Origin: PALSA-555 sp963731625
GTDB lineage: Bacteria > Actinomycetota > Acidimicrobiia > IMCC26256 > PALSA-555
Length of the DNA: 64,000 nucleotides
Direction: 5' to 3'
Assembly (NCBI GenBank): GCA_963731625.1
Contig: CAVSWH010000001.1
Span: forward strand, 930,001-994,000
Within the stretch, counting starts at the first letter, position 1. Every line of letters starts with the position of its first letter. Under the pieces are notes generated by a model. That model was not told the origin of the DNA. It saw only the letters and a program-made list of their open reading frames with translations, and searched no databases. Below are positions 17,246 through 26,497 of the stretch, piece by piece. Position numbers and translations under genes: made by a program.

Positions 17246-17661
17246 CGCCCCTTGCGTGCGGCAGAGTTCTGATCGCCAAGCCGGGACTCGATGGCCACGA
17301 TCGGGGTGCCAAAGTCGTCGCAATGGCACTGCGAGACGCCGGATTTGAGGTCATCTATTCGGGTCTGCGCCAGACGCCAGAGGCGATTGCCGAGGTCGCG
17401 CTCCAAGAGGATGTCGACGCAGTCGGCCTCTCGTCGCTTTCCGGGGCTCACGGCTCCGTGTTCCCTGCCGTCGTGCGAGAGCTCAAGGCCCGTGGCCTCG
17501 ACACTGTCGTGGTATTCGGAGGAGGTGTCATCCCCGACGAGCACATCGACGAACTGCGCGACCAGGGCATTACGCGGGTGTTCACACCCGGGTCTTCCCT
17601 TGCCGAGATCGTCAACTGGCTCCACGGCGCGCTCGACAATAAGCGGCTCCAGGAAGCATAG
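17242..17661 (+). CDS. B12-binding small subunit of acyl-CoA mutase (1)
   Basis: 139 residues, the size of the separate B12 subunits HcmB/IcmB and of the MCM C-terminal domain. It has the base-off/His-on motif DGHDRG (Asp17, His19) after RVLIAKPGL, then SSLSGAH and FGGGVIP. The GTG start overlaps the ligase stop (GTGA). A matching large subunit follows in the next unit, after one ligase gene. Both large subunits of the island lack a fused B12 domain, so this protein must serve at least one of them. Confidence 0.95.
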   Translation: MTPLACGRVLIAKPGLDGHDRGAKVVAMALRDAGFEVIYSGLRQTPEAIAEVALQEDVDAVGLSSLSGAHGSVFPAVVRELKARGLDTVVVFGGGVIPDEHIDELRDQGITRVFTPGSSLAEIVNWLHGALDNKRLQEA

Positions 17662-17668
17662 CGATAAT

Positions 17669-17682
17669 CTAGCGATCGCTAG
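17669..17682 (+). promoter_or_regulatory. Perfect 14-bp palindromic operator before the ligase-mutase unit (site F)
   Basis: CTAGCGATCGCTAG is a perfect inverted repeat and the best example of the island motif. It lies 29 bases before the ATG at 17712 and just after the B12-subunit stop. GATAAT immediately upstream (17663-17668) or CATACA downstream (17695-17700) could be the -10. In the first case the operator would cover the start point, which suits repression. Confidence 0.6.
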
Positions 17683-17711
17683 CCCTTCGACAGACATACA
17701 AGGGAGCCTCG

Positions 17712-19247
17712 ATGAACATCGGGACGCTCGTGAACCGGGCAGCGACCCGCTACGGCGACGCAGTCGCTCTCGAGGAGCCGGGGCGTCAACAGAGCTTCCT
17801 CTCGACCGCCGAGCGCACGAACCGTCTCGCCTCGGCGTTGCTCGACCTCGGGCTTGCACCTGGAGATCGCGTACTTGATCTTCAGAAGAACGCGATCACG
17901 TACGTGGAAACAGACTTCGGGATCTCAACGGCTGGACTGGTCCGCGTCGCCCTCAACTACCGCCTCAGTCCAAACGACTGGATTCGAATCGCACAGGACT
18001 GCGGCGCGAAGGCACTGATCTATGCCGCCGAGTTCGCCGAGGATGTCTCGGATCTTCGCAAATTCGTGGAGCACACGATCGTCATCGGCGACGGCGACGG
18101 ACTCCCCTACGACAAGCTCCTGAGCAAATCGAGCGACAAGGCGCCACACTTTGATCTTCCACCGGATGCGCTCGTATCACTGAACTACTCATCCGGCACG
18201 ACAGGCCATCCAAAAGGGTCCCGTCGAACCCATCGCAACCGCGTGGCGAGCTTCTACAACATCCTCACCGATATCGTGACGCCATTGCCGGGCGACACCT
18301 GGTGTCACGCCGGTCCAATCACCCATGCCAGCGGGCTGTTCGTTATTCCCTACTTCGTCAGGGGCGCCCGCCAGTACATCCTCCCAGCTTTCGATGTTGA
18401 GCATCTCGTCGAGTCGCTCAACGAGCAACAGATCACCGGAACGGTGCTTGTACCGACGATGATCACCCGCCTGCTCATGCACGATGCCATCGACTCTTCG
18501 CAAACAAGTTCGTTGCGCTGCTTGCTCTACGCCGGATCCCCGATGCCATCCGAGCAGATCCGGGAATGCTTCGAGCGCATCACTCCCAACCTGGTGCAGA
18601 TGTACGGCCTGGTCGAAGCGATTCCGCCGGTAACCGTGCTCTCTATCCCGGACCACTTCGCGGGTGTCACCCAATTGCCCGAACTGCTCTCCTCCGCGGG
18701 CTTGCCCTGCTCGGGAGTCGAGCTCCGCATCGTCGACGAGGCCGGGTCAAGTCTGCCGACCGGCGACGTCGGTGAGGTCATAACCCGAGGTGACCACGTC
18801 ATGTCCGGCTACTGGGGAGCTCAAGACCACACGGCCGCCAAGTCGGTCGACAACGGCTGGCTCCACACCGGCGATCTCGGAAAGCTCGATGACAGGGGCC
18901 GCCTCTATCTCGTGGACCGCAAGGGCGACATGATCATCTCTGGCGGATACAACGTCTATCCCCGCGAAGTCGAAGATGTGATCGCTGAACTCGACGGTGT
19001 CGCCGAAGTCGCCGTCATCGGCCTAACCGACCCCGAGTGGGGTCAACGTATCGTCGCCCTCTACTCGGTGCGGGAACGCCAGACGGTGACGCCCGAAACG
19101 GTGCTCGAACATTGCCGGACGCGCCTCGCAGCGTACAAAAAGCCGAAGGATGTGCGGCTCGTCGCCGAGTTCCCGCTACAGGCCACCGGCAAGATCTCCA
19201 AACGGCAACTTCGGGCCGACCTCGATGCAGATCGGGCGCCGCGGTGA
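17712..19247 (+). CDS. AMP-forming acyl-CoA ligase
   Basis: 511 residues of the adenylate-forming superfamily. The P-loop-like YSSGTTGHPKG, then YGLVEA, TGDLGKLDDRGRLYLVDRKGDMIISGGYNVYP and the C-terminal lysine motif ATGKISKRQL are all present. It converts an acid to its CoA ester via an acyl-adenylate. AAGGGAG precedes the ATG. The mutase large subunit starts inside its stop (GTGA), suggesting that the acyl-CoA made here feeds the mutase. Confidence 0.94.
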   Translation: MNIGTLVNRAATRYGDAVALEEPGRQQSFLSTAERTNRLASALLDLGLAPGDRVLDLQKNAITYVETDFGISTAGLVRVALNYRLSPNDWIRIAQDCGAKALIYAAEFAEDVSDLRKFVEHTIVIGDGDGLPYDKLLSKSSDKAPHFDLPPDALVSLNYSSGTTGHPKGSRRTHRNRVASFYNILTDIVTPLPGDTWCHAGPITHASGLFVIPYFVRGARQYILPAFDVEHLVESLNEQQITGTVLVPTMITRLLMHDAIDSSQTSSLRCLLYAGSPMPSEQIRECFERITPNLVQMYGLVEAIPPVTVLSIPDHFAGVTQLPELLSSAGLPCSGVELRIVDEAGSSLPTGDVGEVITRGDHVMSGYWGAQDHTAAKSVDNGWLHTGDLGKLDDRGRLYLVDRKGDMIISGGYNVYPREVEDVIAELDGVAEVAVIGLTDPEWGQRIVALYSVRERQTVTPETVLEHCRTRLAAYKKPKDVRLVAEFPLQATGKISKRQLRADLDADRAPR

Positions 19248-20764
19248 CGCTGCGCCCCGACTACGCCCCCGCCGACGCCGAGCACCCCGGGACTTTTCCA
19301 TACAGCCGCGGCGTCTCGGATCAGCCGGGACCGTGGATTATGGGCCAATACGCCGGCTTCGGGTCCGCCGCGGCGACTAACGAGCGGTTCCGTGAGCTGT
19401 TGGACGCAGGACAGACGGGCTTCTCCGTTGCGCTGGATCTTCCTACTCAGCTCGGACTCGATTCGGACGACCCGCTGGCCGCCGGCGAAGTCGGTCGCGT
19501 CGGCGTCGCCATAGACAGCCTCGCCGACGTCGAAGTGTTGATGCGCGACATCCCCCTCGAGCAGATCTCTCAGGTCCGGACCACAGCGAACTCAATCGGA
19601 TACCTGTGGGCAGCGATGTTCGTAGCGCTCGCTGAGCAGCGGGGCGTCAGTCCGAACCAGTTCGGGCTCTTTATTCAGAACGACGTCCTCAAGGAGTTCA
19701 TCGCCCGCGGCACACAGATCTTCGAACCTGAACCTTCGCTACGTTTCGCTGTCGATGTCGTCGAGTTCTGCGCACACGAGGTCCCGAGATGGGTCCCGCT
19801 CGCTCTGTCTGGTTACCACATTCGCGAGTCGGGCGCGAATGCCGCACAAGAGATCGCGTTTACATTCTCAAACGCGATCGCGTATATCGACGCGGCGATC
19901 GAACGCGACCTTTCCGTCGACCAATTTGCGCCGAGCCTGTTCGCCTTCCTCTCCTCAGGAATCGAAATCCTTGAAGAGGTCGCCAAGTTCCGGGCCGCAC
20001 GCCGCGTATGGGCCAACCTGCTTCAAGAGCGTTATGGAGCGCTTGATGAGCGCTCCAAGCAACTTCGGATCTTCGCCTTTACGGCTGGCTCGTCACTGAC
20101 GGCCCAGCAACCGCTGAATAACGTGTGCCGAACGACCGTCGAAGCCCTTGCCGGCGCGCTGGGCGGCGTCCAGACGCTGCACGTCTGCGCGTACGACGAG
20201 GCGCTCGGCATGCCGACGAGCGCCGCCGCGAACCTGGCCCTGCGAACCCAGCAGATCTTGTCTTGCGAAACCGGCGTCACCCAGACGCTTGATCCGCTCG
20301 GGGGCTCCTACGCGATCGAGGCCCTCACCGATGAGCTTGAGTCGTCCATCCAGTCAGTCATGCGTGACATCGCAAGCCGAGGCGGCGCCATCGAATGCAT
20401 CAACAGCGGATGGTTGCAGAGCGAATTGAACCGGGCGGCCTACGAGCATGCTCGCGCCGTCGAGACGACCGAGAAGGTAGTAGTCGGCGTCAATCACTTT
20501 CGGGCTGAGAAGGTGTCGCTTCCAGCATTTGAGATCGACCCTCAGACCGAGCGGGATCAACGGTCTGCAGTGGTTCGGCTACGCGACGGTCGTGACTCGG
20601 CTTCAGTCGCGTCGACGCTCGATCGGCTCACCCAAGCCGTCGAATTCGGCGGCAACATCGTCGGCCCGTGTATCGATGCCGTGAAGGCCTACGCGACTGT
20701 CGGGGAGATCGTTGGCCGGATCCGGGACGTAGTCGGGCCGTGGAAGCAAAGCCGCGTCATCTGA
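19244..20764 (+). CDS. B12-dependent acyl-CoA mutase, large subunit (1)
   Basis: 506 residues, somewhat shorter at the N-terminus than MCM/IcmA/HcmA large subunits (about 550). The TIM-barrel substrate domain shows QYAGFGSAAATNE, DLPTQLGLDSD, IQNDVLKEF, SGYHIRESGA and QTLDPLGGSYAIEAL. By alignment from memory, Tyr36 is at the methylmalonyl-CoA mutase Tyr89 position (Phe in isobutyryl-, Ile in 2-hydroxyisobutyryl-CoA mutase), and Arg155 is at MCM Arg207 (Gln in those two). Ala63 replaces the Asp of 2-hydroxyisobutyryl-CoA mutase. It therefore looks built for a carboxylated acyl-CoA. Tyr191-His192 match the catalytic pair. It needs one of the separate B12 subunits. Confidence 0.92.
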   Translation: MTLRPDYAPADAEHPGTFPYSRGVSDQPGPWIMGQYAGFGSAAATNERFRELLDAGQTGFSVALDLPTQLGLDSDDPLAAGEVGRVGVAIDSLADVEVLMRDIPLEQISQVRTTANSIGYLWAAMFVALAEQRGVSPNQFGLFIQNDVLKEFIARGTQIFEPEPSLRFAVDVVEFCAHEVPRWVPLALSGYHIRESGANAAQEIAFTFSNAIAYIDAAIERDLSVDQFAPSLFAFLSSGIEILEEVAKFRAARRVWANLLQERYGALDERSKQLRIFAFTAGSSLTAQQPLNNVCRTTVEALAGALGGVQTLHVCAYDEALGMPTSAAANLALRTQQILSCETGVTQTLDPLGGSYAIEALTDELESSIQSVMRDIASRGGAIECINSGWLQSELNRAAYEHARAVETTEKVVVGVNHFRAEKVSLPAFEIDPQTERDQRSAVVRLRDGRDSASVASTLDRLTQAVEFGGNIVGPCIDAVKAYATVGEIVGRIRDVVGPWKQSRVI

Positions 20765-20772
20765 TCGCAAGG

Positions 20773-22404
20773 TCAGGCGAAGATCTCCGCGATGGGCTCC
20801 TGGTAGGTGCCGAAGACGTCGCGCAGCGTGTCGAAGATCTCGCCCACGGTTGCGTAGGCCCGAACACATGCAACGGTTGCCGGCATGATGTTCTCGTCAG
20901 TCTCGGCCGCGGCATCCTTCAGGTGACCTAGCGCCTTTTTGACCTCGTTGTCGTTGCGCGAGCCGCGCACCTCGTTGAGTCGTTCGACCTGCTCGGTCAT
21001 TGCGTCGTCGTTGTATGCAAACAAGGACGTCGGCGCGCGATCATCGTCCGTCTCGAAGATGTTCTCACCCACGATGAGCCGCTCGCCCGAGTCGACCGCT
21101 CGCTGGTCCCGGTACGCCTCTTCAAGCACCAATTGCTGCACGTATCCGCTCTGTATGCAGCGTGCCATGCCGCCACGTGCATCGATCTCGCCTATGAGTC
21201 CGCTGATCCGCTCTTCGTACTCATCAGTGAGCGCCTCGACGTAGTAGGAGCCGGCGAGCGGGTCAGCGGTGTCAGCGATACCCGCTTCGTACCCAAGTAT
21301 CTGCTGGGTTCGGAGCGCAAGCAGCATCGCGTCTTCATCAGGGATCCGATACGCCTCCTGCCATGTGTTGACAGTGAAGCTCTGCACGCCGCCTAGGACC
21401 AACGCGATTGCCTCGACCGTCCCGCGCACGACGTTGTTGAGAGGCTGACGGGCGCTGTATGTCGAGCCGCATGTGCCTGCGAACCACAAGAACCGCCAGG
21501 AGCGCTCGTCAAGCGCCCCGAAACGCTCCCGCATGATCCGTGCCCACAAGCGGCGCGAGGCGCGGTACTTCGCCACCTCCTCGAACAGGTTCATGAACGC
21601 ACCGAGGTTCCATGAGATGCGGGGCGCGAACGCGTCGACATCGATTCCGCGCTGGATCGCACGGTTGACGTATTCAATGGCGTTCGAAATTGCAAAGGCC
21701 ATCTCTTGAACAGCGGTCGCACCCGATTCACGGATGTGATATCCGCACACCGAGATCGGGTTCGCCTTCGGCATTACCTTCGAGCAATACGCAAAGGTGT
21801 CCGCGACGATCCGAAGGCTCGGCTCGACCGGGAAGACGCACGCGCCGCGGGCGAAGAACTCCTTGAGAATGTCGTTTTGAACAATCGGCCGCAGCTGGTC
21901 CGCCGGAATTCCCTTCTTCTCGCCCACCGCCTCGTATAGCGCCAGGAACAAGAACGCTGGCGCGTTGATCGTGAACGAGCAGGAGATCTTGTCCAGCGGA
22001 ATGCTGTCGAAAAGCACCTCGAAGTCAGCGAGCGAGTCAATGGCGACGCCGACTCGTCCGACCTCGGATCGCCACTCGGGAAAGTCCGAGTCGTAGCCCA
22101 TCTGGGTCGGCAGGTCGAGCGCCGTCGAGAGCCCGTTGACGCCTTCTTGCTCGAGCAGCCGCCGGTGCCAAGCGTTGGTCTCGCGGACCGTCCCAAACCC
22201 TGTGTAGGTTCGCATGGTCCAGAGCTTCTGCCGATACATCTCCTTGTAGGGCCCGCGCAGGAACGGGTACTCGCCCGGATCTCCGCTATCGCGGTCGTAG
22301 TCGCGGTGCTCGATGTCGTCCGGCCGGTAGACGGGTTTGATTTCGACACCGGACGAAGTCTGGACCGTTTTCGTGGTTGCTTCGGCCTGGCTGCTGCGCG
22401 ACAT
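20773..22404 (-). CDS. B12-dependent acyl-CoA mutase, large subunit (2)
   Basis: 543 residues. N-terminal PGEYPFLRGPYKEMY and LWTMRTYTGFGTVRETN, then DLPTQMGYDSD, VQNDILKEFFARG, CGYHIRESGAT and TADPLAGSYYVEALTDEYE. Tyr67 and Arg186 again fall at the MCM-like positions, but the usual RQYAGF reads RTYTGF. The overall make-up differs clearly from the other mutase, so the two are probably not duplicates with one substrate. It lies 14 bases after the old-yellow-enzyme-like gene in one unit; its B12 partner is not adjacent. Its stop is 8 bases from the convergent mutase-1 stop. Confidence 0.93.
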   Translation of the reverse strand: MSRSSQAEATTKTVQTSSGVEIKPVYRPDDIEHRDYDRDSGDPGEYPFLRGPYKEMYRQKLWTMRTYTGFGTVRETNAWHRRLLEQEGVNGLSTALDLPTQMGYDSDFPEWRSEVGRVGVAIDSLADFEVLFDSIPLDKISCSFTINAPAFLFLALYEAVGEKKGIPADQLRPIVQNDILKEFFARGACVFPVEPSLRIVADTFAYCSKVMPKANPISVCGYHIRESGATAVQEMAFAISNAIEYVNRAIQRGIDVDAFAPRISWNLGAFMNLFEEVAKYRASRRLWARIMRERFGALDERSWRFLWFAGTCGSTYSARQPLNNVVRGTVEAIALVLGGVQSFTVNTWQEAYRIPDEDAMLLALRTQQILGYEAGIADTADPLAGSYYVEALTDEYEERISGLIGEIDARGGMARCIQSGYVQQLVLEEAYRDQRAVDSGERLIVGENIFETDDDRAPTSLFAYNDDAMTEQVERLNEVRGSRNDNEVKKALGHLKDAAAETDENIMPATVACVRAYATVGEIFDTLRDVFGTYQEPIAEIFA

Positions 22405-22418
22405 CGGCTTCCTCAGGG

Positions 22419-23858
22419 TCAGAGCCTACTGCCGGCCATGTCGCGCATGGCCAGGGCGATCTCAACGACGTTCGATGGCTCCCCGCGATGCCCCGCCTCG
22501 TCGCACGGGATCACCCGGTAACGGTACGAGCGTTCGCTCATAACCGAGTCATCGAGCTGGGACCACCGGGTGCATGAGGTCAGGCGCTCGTAAGGAGCGT
22601 CGTCCTCTGAGCGCAGCACGTCGAAGCGCACAGCCGGTCCTTCAGGCTTATTCCATTTCAATCGGATTTGCCCCGCTTCAGCAGTCGCTGTCAGAGGATC
22701 AGTCTCGTTCCACTTCATCGCGTTCGACTGCTGCTCGTGAGGTCGCGCTGCCTGAATCGCGCCCTTCGGCCAGAGGTAGCAGACGACAGTATTGAAGTTC
22801 TCGTCCAGTGACTTACACACGTTGCAATAGATACATCGGACGATCTCACCGTCACGACCTTGCCGATGTTTCAACAGCATGAATGGGTCGGCCAGGAGCG
22901 CACGAGCCATTCCCACGATGTCACAGGAGCCACGGTTAAGGAGCTCCTCGGCAAGCTCGACGGTGCCGATTTTGCCTGTGGCCAGTACCGGCGTGGTGTG
23001 TCCACGTTGTCGTAGTGCCCGCAGTACTGCCTCGGCCATCCAGATGTTGGCAGCATCGCTGTAGGTGTCTCCGGGCATGCATCGGTCGCCGCTGTAACCG
23101 GTATACGGGTACAAAGGCTTTCCTTCCCGGTGTACTGCGTCTTCGAACTTTCCGCCGGCTGATAGCGAGACGTACCCGGCGCCTAACTCAGCGAATCGGA
23201 CTGCCATCTGCCCGGCTTCGATGACCGAGTATCCGCGGCGGATACTCTCGTCCGCGTCGAAGCGCACGCCAACGCCGAATGATGGTTCGACGATCGCACG
23301 TACCTTCGCGAGCACCGCTGATGGCAGGCGAAGCCGGTTCTCGAGTGTTCGCCCGTACTGGTCGGGTCTCCGGTTTTGCCGTGACAGCATCGACGACAGC
23401 GTGTAGGCGTGCGCCATATGGAGCTCGACGCCATCGAAGCCGGCCTCCTGGGCACGGAGCGCGGCCGCAGCGAATAGGTCGGGTATCGCCTCAAGCTCTT
23501 CGAGGCTGAGCTCGGAAATCTTCTGCCGCCAGCCAGACCGAGCGATCTTGAGGAAGTGGATTATCTGTAAGAACACTTTCGAGTCGGACGCGGCGTGGCA
23601 GGCCGCTGTCAGCTCGCGCAGGCCGGGAATGAACTCGTCGTCAGACACCTTCAGGAGCGGCCCCGACTTTCCTCCGTGCACCGACGACGCCTCGACGACG
23701 ATGAGGCCGACGTTTCCTTCGGCGTATCGGACGTACCGGTCGATGACGTCGGGATTGACTCGGCCGTCCTCTTTCGACAGGCGCGTGACCATCGCAGGGA
23801 CCGCAAGACGGTTGGGTAGTTGCACCGGGCCGATATCAAGCGATTCAAGCAACTGCAT
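22419..23858 (-). CDS. Old-yellow-enzyme/2,4-dienoyl-CoA reductase-like flavoprotein with a C-terminal FnIII-like domain
   Basis: 479 residues. Positions 1-340 form the FMN TIM barrel (LPNRLAVPAMVTRL, GFDGVELHMAHAYTLSSMLS, PVLATGKI, VGMARALLADP). The 4Fe-4S ligands of the dienoyl-CoA reductase group follow as CIYCNVC plus a later Cys (342, 345, 348, 360). Instead of the FAD/NAD domain of that group, residues about 388-467 look like a fibronectin type III beta-sandwich (IRLKWNKPEG, FDVLRSEDDAPYE, YRYRVIPCDEAG). It likely reduces a C=C bond of an enoyl intermediate; the electron donor must come from elsewhere. The operator with -10 is 40-70 bases upstream. Confidence 0.9.
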   Translation of the reverse strand: MQLLESLDIGPVQLPNRLAVPAMVTRLSKEDGRVNPDVIDRYVRYAEGNVGLIVVEASSVHGGKSGPLLKVSDDEFIPGLRELTAACHAASDSKVFLQIIHFLKIARSGWRQKISELSLEELEAIPDLFAAAALRAQEAGFDGVELHMAHAYTLSSMLSRQNRRPDQYGRTLENRLRLPSAVLAKVRAIVEPSFGVGVRFDADESIRRGYSVIEAGQMAVRFAELGAGYVSLSAGGKFEDAVHREGKPLYPYTGYSGDRCMPGDTYSDAANIWMAEAVLRALRQRGHTTPVLATGKIGTVELAEELLNRGSCDIVGMARALLADPFMLLKHRQGRDGEIVRCIYCNVCKSLDENFNTVVCYLWPKGAIQAARPHEQQSNAMKWNETDPLTATAEAGQIRLKWNKPEGPAVRFDVLRSEDDAPYERLTSCTRWSQLDDSVMSERSYRYRVIPCDEAGHRGEPSNVVEIALAMRDMAGSRL

Positions 23859-23903
23859 GGATGTGCCCTTCGGTGCCGCGGGCGCGGCCGGTCTGCCAAC
23901 CCA

Positions 23904-23932
23904 CTATATAGCACTTCTCTGACGGTCGCTAG
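23904..23932 (-). promoter_or_regulatory. Operator plus -10 of the flavoprotein-mutase unit (site D)
   Basis: Minus strand: CTAGCGACCGTCAG (23919-23932), 7 bases, then CTATATAGTGG with TATATA or TATAGT as the -10. Twelve of the 14 operator positions obey the palindrome. The transcript would start about 40 bases before the ATG at 23858. Confidence 0.65.
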
Positions 23933-23939
23933 ATAGACG

Positions 23940-25530
23940 TCACAGAGGCAGGGAGTCGGTCTGGGAGATGAGCGCCGCCCGGCGAAGCTTTCCGTTCGCG
24001 GTCCGGGGCAGGGCGGTGACGTACTCGATCTCTCGCGGTGACTTATAGACAGCCAGCCGCGCTTTCACGAACTCCTTGAGTTCGGACGTCGGATCGGTCC
24101 TGGGTGCCCTGGTGAGTATCACCCAGGCTTTGACTACTGACGTGTCACCTCGTGGTGCACCCGCAACCCCGCAGTCGGCAACGAGCGGGTGGCCTAGCAG
24201 GACCTCCTCGACCTCGACCGGCGACACGTTGTATCCCGACGCGACGATCATGTCGTCGGTCCTGCCCTGGTACCAAAAGACATCCTCTTCATCGCGAGTG
24301 AAGGTGTCGCCCGTGTAGTTCCATCCATCGCGGACATACGTGCGTTGCCGCTCGTCGCGGCAGATAGAGGCACCCGGTTGGGCCTCGGACGGCGAGCATC
24401 CCCGACTCGCCGACAGAGACATCGCGGCCCTCCTCGTCGACGACCCGAGCTTGGTAGCCGGGCACCGCTCTCCCCGTAGCTCCGGCCGGTAGTTCAGTCC
24501 CGCGCGATGAGATGAAGTTGTGAAGCATTTCGGTGCTACCGATTCCGTTCGTGATCTTGATCCCGGTCGCTGCCTCGAAAGCCTCGGACGTCGCGGCCGG
24601 GAGATGTTCGCCACCGGACACCGCCTGTCGCAGCGACGACAGGTCGACGTCATTCCGATTACTGAGCTCGAGGTAGCCCTTTGGAGCGGTGAAGCAGATT
24701 GTTGCCGAGTGACGTTCGATGGCGGCCGCTAGGGCCTCGGGTCCTCCCCGCCTAAAAAGGACGGCAGACGCCCCGACACGCATCGGAAACACCAAGAGTG
24801 CTCCTAGGCCATAGGTGAATGACAGGGAGGGTGTCCCGCAAAAGACGTCATCGGCTCTTGGTTTGAGCACGTGCGCCGAGAAGGAATCAGCGATCGCCAG
24901 GACCGCTCGGTGAAAATGGCACGGACACTTCGGCTTGCCGGTGGTGCCCGACGTCAACCCGATGAGACACACGTCGTCGCTCGCAGAATCGAAGTTCGTG
25001 AACGTGTCGGGTTGTCGCTCAACACGACTGTTGGGGCCGCCCCAGCCGAAGACCTCCATGCCCGGCGGGGAACCTGCTGCCTCGAGTTCCTCGGTCAGGT
25101 CTTCCTCGACAACGGCGAGCTGGGGAACACATGCCTCCAAGACGTCACAGAGCTCTCTCTTCTTGAGCTGTGGGCTGGTGGTGACAACGACGGCGCCGAT
25201 CTTCAGGCACGCGAACCACCAACCGACGGCCCATGGCGAGTTCCAGGCACGGATGAGCACTCGGTTCCCAGGCTTAATGCCGTGGTCATGCACCAAGAGG
25301 TTCGCGAGACGATTGGCGTTTTGCAGCAACTGGGCGTAGGTCCACACGCCAGCATCGGTGATGAGACACGGGCGCGTTCCCCAGCCTCGAGCAATGCTTC
25401 TATCCAGGAGTTCAGTTGCGGCGTTCAGACGGTCGGGGTAGTGCAGCTTTGCCAGTGTGAAGCGAAAGTCGGGCCACAGGCTTCGGGGCGGAAGCCCGTC
25501 ACCAATGAACGGATCGACGTCTGGCCGCAT
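23940..25530 (-). CDS. AMP-forming acyl-CoA ligase (benzoate-CoA ligase-like), interrupted by a one-base frameshift
   Basis: Two overlapping frames form one enzyme of about 530 residues. The N-terminal part (from 25530) has LTSGTTGKPKCP and GIGSTEML and ends at VRGPTGCLYL. The C-terminal part continues RDERQRTYVRDGWNYTGDTF, RTDDMIVASGYNVSPVEVEE and RTANGKLRR, ending at 23940. Removing one base from the GG at 24359-24360 joins them exactly at the family's GPTGCxYL-DxRQ segment. That segment is typical of benzoate/2-aminobenzoate-CoA ligases. It follows the PaaX-like gene by 2 bases and is probably co-transcribed, so its product may be the regulator's effector. Frame break: error or recent inactivation. 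Confidence 0.88.
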
Positions 25531-25532
25531 GA

Positions 25533-26348
25533 TCAGCCGCCTACGACATCCATGACTCTCTTGAAGGCTCTCATCTCGATCAGCGAGCGGAGTTCATTGA
25601 AGACGCGTCGTGCACGCTCTGCCTCCCAGTTCTTCGGCAGCAGCTCTGGCGGCAGGCCAGGATCCATATAGGGCAGCCGCCTCCACTCGGAGACGAGCCC
25701 CATCACATCGATGAACGCGTCACGATCGGTGAGTGAATCGTCCTTCTTCCAGCGCTTCAACACTGGTTCATGTCGCGCGAGGAACTCGCTATAGAGCGCC
25801 TTCAGGTAGTTCAGGTCCCACGCATGGGAGACGAACTGATCAAGGTCCAAGAAGGCAGAGTAGGCGCCCTCGAATAGGTGGACGTAGCGCGTCAAGTCAT
25901 TGGTCTCCATGACCCGTTTGGCGTCGGGCAAGATGCGGCGCGGGGCAACCCAAACGCCCGATTCGACTTGACCGAAGCCGAGCCCGGTCAGCCGCGATCG
26001 CAGCGCGTAACGCTGGTCGCGTTCCTTTTCGGGTACCGAGAAGACAGCGATGACCCAGCCGTCGACGAGGTCAGCGGGGCGGTCTGAATTGAAAATTCGC
26101 TGGTCGCCAGCGGCGAGAATCTCGATCGCCTCGTCCGTGAGCGCATATCCCGCCGCGTCCTGGCGAGTCTCGGAGCGCAACAGTCCCCCACGCTTCATCC
26201 TCGAGACTGCCGACCGGGACGCCTGTTCGTCGATACCGAGGTCGGCCATCAGCACGACCAAATCGGCAACTGCTATCCATCCGCCTAGTCGTCGAACAAA
26301 GACGGCATAGACATCCAGAATGATGGACTTTGGTTGCATCGCAGGCAT
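25533..26348 (-). CDS. PaaX-family transcriptional regulator
   Basis: 271 residues from the ATG at 26348 (alternatives 26339 and 26372). The N-terminus is a winged helix (VFVRRLGGWIAVADLVVLM, ASRSAVSRMKRGGLLRS); the PaaX central segment includes GYALTDEAIEILAAGDQRIF, WVIAVFSVPEKERDQRYALRSRL and SGVWVAPRR. E. coli PaaX represses the phenylacetate genes and is released by the acyl-CoA phenylacetyl-CoA. It is the only transcription factor I recognise in the window and has a copy of the island palindrome in its own promoter. I infer that it binds that palindrome and senses an acyl-CoA, perhaps the product of the ligase encoded just downstream. Confidence 0.92.
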   Translation of the reverse strand: MPAMQPKSIILDVYAVFVRRLGGWIAVADLVVLMADLGIDEQASRSAVSRMKRGGLLRSETRQDAAGYALTDEAIEILAAGDQRIFNSDRPADLVDGWVIAVFSVPEKERDQRYALRSRLTGLGFGQVESGVWVAPRRILPDAKRVMETNDLTRYVHLFEGAYSAFLDLDQFVSHAWDLNYLKALYSEFLARHEPVLKRWKKDDSLTDRDAFIDVMGLVSEWRRLPYMDPGLPPELLPKNWEAERARRVFNELRSLIEMRAFKRVMDVVGG

Positions 26349-26410
26349 GCGAGCGCGTCCCCGCAGTAGCAATCAATCCCGGGGCGCCCGCCGCGGGAGT
26401 TGCTATCGAG

Positions 26411-26438
26411 CCTATAGCACTCCTCTAACGGCCGTCAG
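26411..26438 (-). promoter_or_regulatory. Operator plus -10 of the paaX-like/ligase unit (site C)
   Basis: Minus strand: CTGACGGCCGTTAG (26425-26438), a near-perfect palindrome (one mismatched pair), 7 bases, then CTATAGG (26411-26417). The position suggests autoregulation of the PaaX-like protein; the predicted leader is about 55 bases. Confidence 0.65.
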
Positions 26439-26497
26439 ATTCATGCTCACTATTCCGGCTGCCGGCAGAGAGGCTTACGGTGGCCAGGAAGCACGTT

